A DNA stretch of 6,853 nt from JBHIFB01 sp046760905. Lineage in GTDB: Bacteria > Gemmatimonadota > CAZMKB01. How positions within the stretch are numbered: the first letter of the stretch is position 1; each line of letters starts with the position of its first letter. This document shows positions 1 through 4,068 of this stretch, one piece after another. Made by a program: the position numbers and the translations under genes. Location of the stretch: contig JBHIFB010000154.1 in the NCBI GenBank assembly GCA_046760905.1, forward strand, positions 1 through 6,853, given 5' to 3'. Below the pieces are notes generated by a model. It was not told the DNA's origin, searched no databases, and saw only the letters and a list, made by a program, of their open reading frames with translations.

Positions 1-85
1 CCCAGAGTGATAATATGTTACCGTAATTGCGAACGCGACCACTAAGTTCCAGAGAAGCTGAGGAAAGCCCAATTGACAGAAACCC

Positions 86-114
86 TTGATATCCCCTTTG
101 AGCGGATGTATATA
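86..114 (+). promoter_or_regulatory. Weak candidate sigma-70 promoter ahead of the EHP-repeat gene
   Basis: A TTGATA hexamer (86-91) lies 17 bp before TATATA (109-114). A slightly shifted TATAGT (111-116, spacer 19) is an alternative -10, and a perfect TTGACA sits at 73-78 but has no well-spaced -10. The position, about 100 bp before the gene at 214, would give a leader of roughly 90 nt. The match is only moderate, so this is a tentative call. Confidence 0.3.
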
Positions 115-133
115 GTAGAATACTGAGGCAATC

Positions 134-217
134 ATGGTAGGATGGGGTGTGGAAGGTGAAGTTTCGAGCACTTCCAGTGCGATGGTATCCCAACTTGAAG
201 GAGGTGATGACTCATGA
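134..217 (+). CDS. Possible 27-residue leader peptide overlapping the next start
   Basis: A short frame starts at ATG 134, five bases after a GAGG (125-128), and stops at TGA 215-217. That stop overlaps the ATG of the following gene in an ATGA arrangement, which is typical of translationally coupled genes. The peptide begins MVGWGVEGEV, is rich in Ser and Gly, and has no recognisable domain or run of a regulatory amino acid. The DNA encoding it also contains a small hairpin (151-158 with 169-175, one bulge) and the Shine-Dalgarno of the next gene. The ATGA overlap and SD argue for translation; the short length and lack of homology argue for chance. This is a low-confidence call. Confidence 0.25.
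   Translation: MVGWGVEGEVSSTSSAMVSQLEGGDDS
199..208 (+). promoter_or_regulatory. Near-perfect Shine-Dalgarno of the EHP-repeat gene
   Basis: AGGAGGTGAT matches the anti-Shine-Dalgarno end of 16S rRNA over ten consecutive bases. Its GGAGG core ends nine bases before the ATG at 214. This fixes the start of the gene and suggests high translation. Confidence 0.8.
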
Positions 218-876
218 AAGAACTCTACGTTGTGCTCATTCTGGTACTTATCCCTGGGATGGCGCTCGGTACGGGAATGAGCGCTGACAAACCTGCCGAA
301 GATTCTAATCCAGCGGTGGTGACACTCGATGGAGGGAGCAGCTACCCTGTGAACCTCAAACAGGAGCAGGAGAAAAGCCATCAAAAGAAGGAGAAAGAGC
401 ATCCGCAGGAGGCCGAGCATCCGGCTGAAGTGAAACCCCAGGAGCACCCGGAAGAAGGGGAGCATCCGGCTGAAGCGGAACATCCAGAGGGAGGGGCAGA
501 ACACCCAGTGAGCGAAAGGCCCACGCCTACCATCGAGACAGTTGCCGTTTATCTGGAGGGCTATGTTGCAAAGAAGGCTTCCCAGGAAGGTGGATGGATG
601 AAGATCCGGGATGAGAGGGCGAACACTACATTGAAGCTCAAGCTTGACAAAATTCACCGGGAAAGGCTGGCCAGGACTGACAAAGGAACCTTCTTCGTCT
701 GCGCTGATTTCAAAACCCCCGAGGGGAAGGTGTATGATCTCGACTTCTGGGTAAAGGATACCCAGGAGGGGCTCACCGTGACTGAGACAACGATCCATAA
801 GGAAGAGGGGAAGCCTCGCTATATGTGGGTGGAGGAGGATGGGATTTGGAGCCAGAAGCCGTTGAAAGGGAATTGA
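214..876 (+). CDS. Exported histidine-rich EHP-repeat protein, function unknown
   Basis: The 220-residue product starts with a short basic N-terminus and a hydrophobic segment (residues 4-18), followed by GMALGTGMSA. This is a signal peptide probably cleaved near residues 18-24, so the protein should be periplasmic or outer-surface. Residues 50-100 form a low-complexity, Glu/Lys/Pro/His-rich linker with six EHP tripeptides (62, 68, 77, 83, 89, 96). The C-terminal 110 residues look folded, with YLEGYVAKK, LKLDKIHRERL, FVCADFKTPEGKVYDLDFW and TETTIHKEEGKPRYMW. Similar EHP-linker proteins with a 'VYDLDFW'-type C-terminal domain occur, from memory, in anaerobic Gram-negatives as unnamed proteins. 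The single Cys is not in a heme motif. Evenly spaced His and acidic residues could bind metal ions, but that is inference. It is convergent with htpX and may be monocistronic. Confidence 0.88.
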   Translation: MKELYVVLILVLIPGMALGTGMSADKPAEDSNPAVVTLDGGSSYPVNLKQEQEKSHQKKEKEHPQEAEHPAEVKPQEHPEEGEHPAEAEHPEGGAEHPVSERPTPTIETVAVYLEGYVAKKASQEGGWMKIRDERANTTLKLKLDKIHRERLARTDKGTFFVCADFKTPEGKVYDLDFWVKDTQEGLTVTETTIHKEEGKPRYMWVEEDGIWSQKPLKGN

Positions 877-900
877 TCGAAGACCTAAACCGATATATTA

Positions 901-946
901 GAGGAGAGGATCATCTCATTTCGCGCAGCCTCTTGATCCTCTCCTC
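901..946. terminator. 13-bp inverted repeat over the htpX stop codon
   Basis: GAGGAGAGGATCA (901-913) is the exact reverse complement of 934-946, with a 20-nt loop. The stem includes the htpX stop codon (913-911) and its last codons (EERIKRLREMR). It sits between two convergent genes, 25 bp after the end of the gene at 876. Read on the minus strand it is followed by AT-rich TAATATAT rather than a T-run. It may therefore be a two-way terminator or a 3'-end stabiliser. The repeat itself is certain; the function is inferred. Confidence 0.5.
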
Positions 947-1813
947 GACTGGTGGATGTGTGCTGAAGAGGTTTTTCCCAGATTTCCCCAGCCCTTTAAT
1001 GGGGTTAACGATGTAAAGGTGCTGCGTGGCCCTGTTTGCCGCTTCAAGTTTTTCCTCATCCTTTGAGATTACCTCCAGAGCTGAGGCGAGGCCTTCGGGG
1101 TAGCGAGTGAGCTCTGCAGCCGATGCGTCTGCGAGGAACTCCCGCTTCCTGGATATAGCGAGCTGAAGGATCTTCGAGAAAAGCGGTGCGAGTATTGCGA
1201 GGATCAGAGCGATGAGGAAGATGATGGCACCGTAGCTACCTCCCCTGCCACCGCGCCTTCTCCTGCCCCCTCCCCAGAAAGTATACCTGAGGAAGAAATC
1301 ACAAATGAGAGCGATGAGGCCGACTTCGATCGCTATAACAGTGGCAAACAGGACATCGTAATTCCTGATATGGGATAACTCGTGGGCGATTACCCCCTGA
1401 AGCTGATCCCTGTTTAACTTATCAAGTAGCCCTCTCGTCACCGTAACTGCAGCCTTCTCTGGCTTCCTGCCAGTAGCGAATGCATTCGTGGCTGTGTCTT
1501 CTATTATGAATATCCTGGGCATCGGTACACCAGCAGCGATCGTCATCTCCTCCACGACGTTGAAGAGCACGGGGTGATCCTTCTTCTCTACCTCTTTTGC
1601 TCCGCTGATGGCGAGCAGAACGGAGCCCCCGGAGAAATAGCTGATAAGCCCCAGGACCGTCCCTGCGAACGCGGCGACGATTATCCCGTCCCGTCCCGAG
1701 CCCGGGCCTATCAGGGCTTCCCCAATTAAAAAACCGAGTATGACGAGGATTATAATCACAGCAATAGAAAGGAAAGCTGAAAGCCTCTTATTGCTGGCGA
1801 TTTGTTCATACAT
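911..1813 (-). CDS. htpX: HtpX-like membrane zinc metalloprotease (peptidase family M48B)
   Basis: The 300-residue protein has the family layout. Two N-terminal membrane helices (about 13-35 and 44-60) are followed by a cytoplasmic catalytic region with the zinc motif HELSH (H144, E145, H148), two further helices (about 155-172 and 195-218), and the distal ligand E225 in SRKREFLADASAAEL. The closing STHPPVEERIKRL (284-296) is also characteristic. An Arg/Gly-rich loop (182-192) separates helices 3 and 4. Length matches the usual 280-300 residues. HtpX cleaves misfolded or damaged inner-membrane proteins, complementing FtsH. The start ATG at 1813 follows AGGAAAG, which overlaps the lemA stop, so translation is probably coupled. 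The gap to lemA is 9 bp and both genes are transcribed leftward. All catalytic residues are intact. Confidence 0.96.
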   Translation of the reverse strand: MYEQIASNKRLSAFLSIAVIIILVILGFLIGEALIGPGSGRDGIIVAAFAGTVLGLISYFSGGSVLLAISGAKEVEKKDHPVLFNVVEEMTIAAGVPMPRIFIIEDTATNAFATGRKPEKAAVTVTRGLLDKLNRDQLQGVIAHELSHIRNYDVLFATVIAIEVGLIALICDFFLRYTFWGGGRRRRGGRGGSYGAIIFLIALILAILAPLFSKILQLAISRKREFLADASAAELTRYPEGLASALEVISKDEEKLEAANRATQHLYIVNPIKGLGKSGKNLFSTHPPVEERIKRLREMR

Positions 1814-1822
1814 AATTCTTTC

Positions 1823-2377
1823 CTAGGAAAAGCTTACTCTGGGGGCCTCTCTTTCAGGGGATCCCTCCTCGAGTTCGAAGAAATCGCTCGCTGCGAATCC
1901 GAAGAGGTTGGCGATCAGATTGGATGGGAAGATCTCTATCTTGGTATTGTACCGCATTACCGAGTCGTTGTAATGCTGTCTTGCGAAGGATATCTTGTTT
2001 TCCGTGGAAGTGAGCTCTTCCTGAAGTGCCAGCATGTTCTGGTTGGCCTTGAGATCAGGGTAGTTTTCCACAACGGCGAAGAGAGATCTCAACGTGCGGC
2101 TGAGGAAATTCTCGGCTTCTGCCTGGTTCTTGACCCCGCTCACATCTATCGCCTGCTGCCTGGCCTTGGTCACATTTTCAAGAACCTCCCTCTCGTGCTT
2201 CATGTAGCCCTTGCACACTTCGACGAGGTTCGGGATTAGGTCGTAGCGTCTTTTGAGCTGGACATCGATCTGCGACCATGCGTTCTCCACTCTCTTCTTG
2301 AGGCGGACGAGCGAGTTATAGAGCACGATGACGAACAGGGCAGCGACCAGGACGATGATCAAGACTGTCATACCCAT
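1823..2377 (-). CDS. lemA: LemA family membrane-anchored protein
   Basis: The 184-residue product has one N-terminal membrane anchor (residues 4-20) with a short outside end, then a long helical domain. Hallmarks are ENAWSQIDVQLKRRYDLIPN (31-50), the YPDLKANQN motif (106-114), a helix with EELTSTENKISFARQHYND, and FPSNLIANLFGF (150-161) near the C-terminus. The family's biochemical role is unsettled; LemA proteins recurrently neighbour HtpX-type proteases, as here, suggesting a shared job in membrane protein quality control. The frame is open 34 codons further upstream (to 2479), but the ATG at 2377 is preferred. It has AGAGAGG six bases upstream and begins directly before the anchor, whereas the upstream extension covers the promoter. 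A second in-frame ATG at 2371 is possible. lemA is the first gene of the lemA-htpX operon. Confidence 0.94.
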   Translation of the reverse strand: MGMTVLIIVLVAALFVIVLYNSLVRLKKRVENAWSQIDVQLKRRYDLIPNLVEVCKGYMKHEREVLENVTKARQQAIDVSGVKNQAEAENFLSRTLRSLFAVVENYPDLKANQNMLALQEELTSTENKISFARQHYNDSVMRYNTKIEIFPSNLIANLFGFAASDFFELEEGSPEREAPRVSFS

Positions 2378-2435
2378 GGCAGACCTCTCTTTCAGTCTCA
2401 AGGCGTAAAAGTAATCGGGAAACCTGACAGGAGTA

Positions 2436-2464
2436 AGTATACTCAAATATCCGTGAGATAACAA
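2436..2464 (-). promoter_or_regulatory. Sigma-70-type promoter for lemA-htpX
   Basis: Read on the minus strand, TTGTTA (2464-2459) lies exactly 17 bp before TATACT (2441-2436). The -10 matches five of six consensus bases and the -35 four of six. Transcription would begin near 2429, giving a leader of about 50 nt before the lemA ATG at 2377. It lies between the terminator-like hairpin at 2585-2620 and lemA, where a promoter is needed. Confidence 0.55.
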
Positions 2465-2470
2465 TCTCAC
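2453..2470. promoter_or_regulatory. Perfect inverted repeat over the lemA -35: candidate operator
   Basis: GTGAGAT-AACA-ATCTCAC is a perfect 7-bp inverted repeat with a 4-bp spacer, directly covering the -35 hexamer of the lemA promoter. A bound dimer would block RNA polymerase, so a repressor site is the natural reading. The half-site spacing (GTGA-N10-TCAC) does not fit a CRP/FNR site (N6), and the sequence is not CIRCE. A second smaller repeat (GAGTA-AGTA-TACTC, 2431-2444) covers the -10. Confidence 0.45.
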
Positions 2471-2584
2471 ACTTCTCACACGGCCCGACCGTTTCCCAAC
2501 ACAACTGACTCGCTAGATGAACACTTGTAATTGACCCCAAGAACCTGCCGCTCCCTCTCGAAAACACCTTCCTCATCTCCCTAC

Positions 2585-2620
2585 AAAAAGGCACCAGTGT
2601 GCCCGTCTGTCACCTGGTGC
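2585..2620 (-). terminator. Rho-independent terminator, minus strand
   Basis: On the minus strand GCACCAG-GTG pairs with CAC-CTGGTGC through one bulged A, making a 10-bp stem with a 9-nt loop. One C and a run of five T follow. This is a standard intrinsic terminator. It lies downstream of vapC and upstream of the lemA promoter, so it would stop vapBC transcription before lemA. Confidence 0.62.
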
Positions 2621-2636
2621 TGTATTCATCGATGTC

Positions 2637-2732
2637 TTACGCTTCCGTAATCGGCCATAGGGGCGCGAGTCCCTGTGGAAGTGCTGTGTTTCCTTTCCAG
2701 AAACGTTACCTTAATTATGAAACGCAGCACTT
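2637..2732 (+). other. Tandem stem-loops in non-coding DNA; possible structured RNA
   Basis: Three hairpins follow one another almost without gaps. TTACG/CGTAA has a CTTC tetraloop (2637-2650). CCATAGGG/CCCTGTGG has an 8-nt loop (2655-2678). A 14-bp stem pairs AAGTGCTGTGTTTC (2679-2692) with 2719-2732 across a 26-nt loop. The only imperfect pairs in the second and third stems are T opposite G, which would be allowed U-G pairs in a plus-strand RNA but A-C mismatches in a minus-strand one. No reading frame supports a protein here. It could be a small RNA, a leader or a palindromic mobile remnant; no known RNA family is recognised. Confidence 0.4.
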
Positions 2733-2742
2733 AGTCCAACCC

Positions 2743-2780
2743 ATTTTATCCGCATTGCCTTGTGCCAATACGGATAAAAT
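2743..2780 (-). terminator. Long hairpin just downstream of vapC
   Basis: ATTTTATCCG (2743-2752) and CGGATAAAAT (2771-2780) are a perfect 10-bp inverted repeat. The inner arms ATTG (2754-2757) and CAAT (2766-2769) extend the stem to 14 pairs past one C-A position that would be a G-U pair in minus-strand RNA. It begins about 25 nt after the vapC stop. It lacks a T-run outside the stem, so it may be a terminator or a 3' stability element, working with the better terminator at 2585-2620. Confidence 0.45.
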
Positions 2781-2804
2781 ACTATTCATTAGACCGCGAT
2801 CAGA

Positions 2805-3179
2805 TTACTTTTTTTTATGGTATTTAATCCCGTCGAGTCCTTTAAAGTGTGAATCTTGGGTCCAGAGAATTGCATCATATGCTCTAGAGGTTGCAAGTAT
2901 AATACTGTTTGCCATAGGTAGTTTGTGTTTAATGCTTAACTTGGCTGCATTTAAAGCCAGGGAGGACCCTAACTCCACAACCAATCCCTGTTGCATAAGA
3001 GCAATAGCCTGCAAAGCACGGCTCTCATCAGTTTGCTGTAAGACTTTCTTGAAGACTTCATAAATACTTAAAGTCGGCACAACCAGTTGGGAGGTATCTT
3101 CAATAGGATTAGAGAAATATTTTGCATTAGGTCCATCTGCAAAGTACTCCAACCATGCTGAGGAATCGACTACATTCAT
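2805..3179 (-). CDS. vapC: VapC-like PIN-domain toxin with an altered active-site residue
   Basis: The 124-residue product has a PIN-domain layout and normal VapC length. D5 lies in VVDSSAWLEYF, E41 in SIYEVFKKV, and D109 in WTQDSHF. VapC toxins are Mg2+-dependent ribonucleases cutting tRNA or rRNA, held inactive by VapB. The third metal-binding Asp, expected in 'LPxADSII', is Asn91 here (LPMANSIILAT, codon AAC at 2909-2907), which could weaken or abolish cleavage. ATG 3179 overlaps the vapB stop by four bases (ATGA), the usual coupled arrangement. The last codons contain an A8 run ending in KKK, prone to slippage. The gene is visibly more AT-rich than lemA-htpX, suggesting acquisition. A long plus-strand frame opposite (2599-3063) is a shadow. 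Confidence 0.94.
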   Translation of the reverse strand: MNVVDSSAWLEYFADGPNAKYFSNPIEDTSQLVVPTLSIYEVFKKVLQQTDESRALQAIALMQQGLVVELGSSLALNAAKLSIKHKLPMANSIILATSRAYDAILWTQDSHFKGLDGIKYHKKK

Positions 3180-3382
3180 ACACGATCCTCCTCACGTTCT
3201 ATCTCAGTATCGATACCATGAAGGAAACCGCGCATTTCTTTCATTGGTCGTAGTGGGATAAGTTCAATACGACCCTCATAGAGAATTGCCTGTACTTTTT
3301 GACCAGGTGACAGCTTGAGTTTTTCTCTGATCCACTTGGGGATCACCACTTGATACTTCGGCGAAATCGTTACAGTTCTCAT
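3176..3382 (-). CDS. vapB: VapB-like antitoxin, AbrB/SpoVT DNA-binding fold
   Basis: The 68-residue protein opens with VTISPKYQVVIPKWIREKLK (4-23) and SPGQKV, the signature of the swapped-hairpin AbrB/MazE DNA-binding domain, which dimerises on operator DNA. The C-terminal third (MKEMRGFLHG then an acidic, Arg-containing tail) is the expected toxin-wrapping segment; related antitoxins place an Arg or acidic residue in the PIN active site. The start at 3382 has GGAG about seven bases upstream. It is the first gene of the vapBC operon, overlapping vapC by four bases. As in other vapBC systems, the antitoxin alone or with toxin probably represses its own promoter, and repeat elements lie just upstream. 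Confidence 0.94.
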   Translation of the reverse strand: MRTVTISPKYQVVIPKWIREKLKLSPGQKVQAILYEGRIELIPLRPMKEMRGFLHGIDTEIEREEDRV

Positions 3383-3391
3383 ACATCACTC

Positions 3392-3410
3392 CAATCGTTA
3401 TAACAATCGT
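3392..3410. promoter_or_regulatory. Repeat-type operator of vapBC
   Basis: CAATCGT occurs twice as a direct repeat (3392-3398 and 3404-3410), 12 bp apart, with the 8-bp palindrome GTTATAAC (3397-3404) between them. The site lies between the -10 and the vapB start, where bound antitoxin would block transcription. A palindrome TATCGATA (3424-3431) next to the -10 may be a further contact. Binding by VapB is inferred. Confidence 0.45.
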
Positions 3411-3419
3411 AATACTGAT

Positions 3420-3448
3420 AATATATCGATAATCATTTTGAAAGTCAA
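3420..3448 (-). promoter_or_regulatory. Strong sigma-70 promoter of vapBC
   Basis: On the minus strand TTGACT (3448-3443) is followed after exactly 17 bp by TATATT (3425-3420). Each hexamer matches five of six consensus positions. Transcription would start near 3413, about 30 nt before the vapB ATG. Confidence 0.75.
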
Positions 3449-3493
3449 GGATTCTACATACATAAAATAATTGTAGAGAGAGTTGCTTTGTCG

Positions 3494-3574
3494 GTCTAAC
3501 GGCTTGGCGTTAAGCTGCACCGAGGGTGGCGCGGGGGTTGCGGAAGCAAGACCCGTGACACCCGAAATGTGCAG
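3494..3574. repeat. Truncated integron attC-like palindromic element
   Basis: GTCTAAC (3494-3500) fits the RYYYAAC outer core of an attC site and is followed by GGCTTGGCGTTAAGCTGCAC. The interior folds into a long imperfect hairpin: CTGCAC (3515-3520) pairs with GTGCAG (3569-3574), GGGTG (3524-3528) with CACCC (3559-3563), and GGGTTGC with GCAAGACCC around a GGAA loop. A matching GTTRRRY core is not found on the right side, where the sequence changes abruptly to AT-rich DNA. The element therefore looks truncated. No integrase is visible. It could instead be another dispersed palindromic repeat. Confidence 0.35.
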
Positions 3575-3619
3575 GGAATTCTAAAAGTTCAATTATCTAA
3601 TTCTACCGCATCCGTCAAA

Positions 3620-3768
3620 GGATTTCAACCGCAATTCTCATTTTCCTGACTGAAATCCTCCCCCTCCTCCGCAAGAGGGGTCCCAAAAGGGAGAGAACAC
3701 TCACTGAATCCCCCCTCCTGGATACACTTATCCCTCAGGGGGTCAAATGTTTCTCAGGAGGGCGAGAA
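3620..3768. repeat. GC-rich cluster of inverted repeats upstream of the sigma-54 promoter
   Basis: Five inverted repeats follow one another: GGATTTCA/TGAAATCC (3620-3627, 3651-3658); CCCCTC/GAGGGG (3661-3666, 3675-3680); TCCC/GGGA around AAAA (3681-3692); a compound hairpin at 3711-3742 (CCCCCT with AGGGGG, then GGATA with TATCC around CACT); and TTCTC/GAGAA (3751-3755, 3764-3768). No protein-coding frame is evident. C/G-tract palindromes of this sort resemble dispersed intergenic repeats or miniature mobile elements in other genomes. Some arms could be activator sites for the nearby promoter. The pairings are plain; the role is not. Confidence 0.45.
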
Positions 3769-3866
3769 CGGGGAGACCCTCACGCGGCACTCTCAATGCT
3801 TTTAAAAGGTGGGGTGACTCGGCTGGAAAAGTAGACGGATCGAGTTCTCCTGAAGGCACTCCCCTG

Positions 3867-3883
3867 TTGGCACATATTTTGCT
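3867..3883 (+). promoter_or_regulatory. Sigma-54 (RpoN) -24/-12 promoter of the redox operon
   Basis: TTGGCAC-N5-TTGCT matches the consensus YTGGCAC-N5-TTGCW, with the invariant GG (3869-3870) and GC (3881-3882) separated by exactly 10 bp. The predicted start is near 3894, giving a leader of about 175 nt before the cupredoxin gene at 4069. Sigma-54 promoters are silent without an ATP-dependent enhancer-binding activator, so the downstream operon should be tightly signal-controlled. No activator gene is present in the window. Confidence 0.8.
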
Positions 3884-3893
3884 ATTACTCGTT

Positions 3894-4068
3894 ATAGTTT
3901 CCTAGTTAAATATCGGTCTGGTTTTCTGTATTGATTTTGAATTAAATCAGATCACTCATCTTAAGATTTATTAAAACAGGCTGTTCATTATTAAAAGCGA
4001 CCAGAGTTCGAAAAGCGTGCATTATTAAATTATAATAAGATCTATCTTCAATGAGAAGATAAGACAAT
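3894..4068 (+). other. AT-rich leader between the sigma-54 promoter and the cupredoxin gene
   Basis: This stretch holds no gene. It contains a hairpin TGATTT/AAATCA (3932-3949), a 10-bp direct repeat CATTATTAAA (3986-3995 and 4020-4029, 34 bp apart), a repeated AAAAGCG (3993-3999 and 4011-4017), and the hairpin near the ribosome-binding site listed separately. The repeats could bind a regulator, or the region could harbour a second, weak promoter. No known riboswitch is recognised. Confidence 0.4.
4043..4061 (+). promoter_or_regulatory. Hairpin enclosing the ribosome-binding region of the cupredoxin gene
   Basis: TATCTTC (4043-4049) and GAAGATA (4055-4061) form a perfect 7-bp stem with an AATGA loop. 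The only SD-like sequence before ATG 4069, GAGAAG (4053-4058), lies within the loop and the 3' arm. Folding would partly hide it and dampen translation. It is a candidate for translational control or a simple weak-SD artefact. Confidence 0.35.

Noticed and set aside
1..135. Minus-strand open frame from ATG 135 leftward off the window, with a hydrophobic stretch near its end (LLWNLVVAFAITVTYY)
   Set aside because: There is no Shine-Dalgarno before the ATG although other genes here have clear ones, only 45 codons are visible, and no family is recognised. An open run of this length is expected by chance in some frame. Sequence to the left would decide.
825..1016. Plus-strand 63-codon frame across the end of the EHP gene and htpX
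   Set aside because: It overlaps two real genes and has no SD or domain.
2453..2470. CRP-type binding site at the lemA promoter
   Set aside because: The GTGA and TCAC half-sites are 10 bp apart instead of 6, so the palindrome is reported only as an unidentified operator.
2378..2479. Upstream extension of lemA by 34 codons
   Set aside because: It covers the promoter and operator, lacks LemA similarity, and the ATG at 2377 has a proper SD directly before the membrane anchor.
2585..2780. CRISPR-like repeat array
   Set aside because: The hairpins differ in sequence from one another and have no regular repeat-spacer spacing.
2599..3063. Plus-strand 154-codon frame
   Set aside because: It runs antisense to most of vapC and through the hairpin cluster; the minus strand encodes a recognisable PIN domain, so this is a shadow.
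3780..3866. Possible riboswitch in the GGTGGGGTGACTCGG region
   Set aside because: Only a 5-bp ACTCG/CGAGT pairing is evident, no known riboswitch core is matched, and the region lies upstream of the predicted transcription start.
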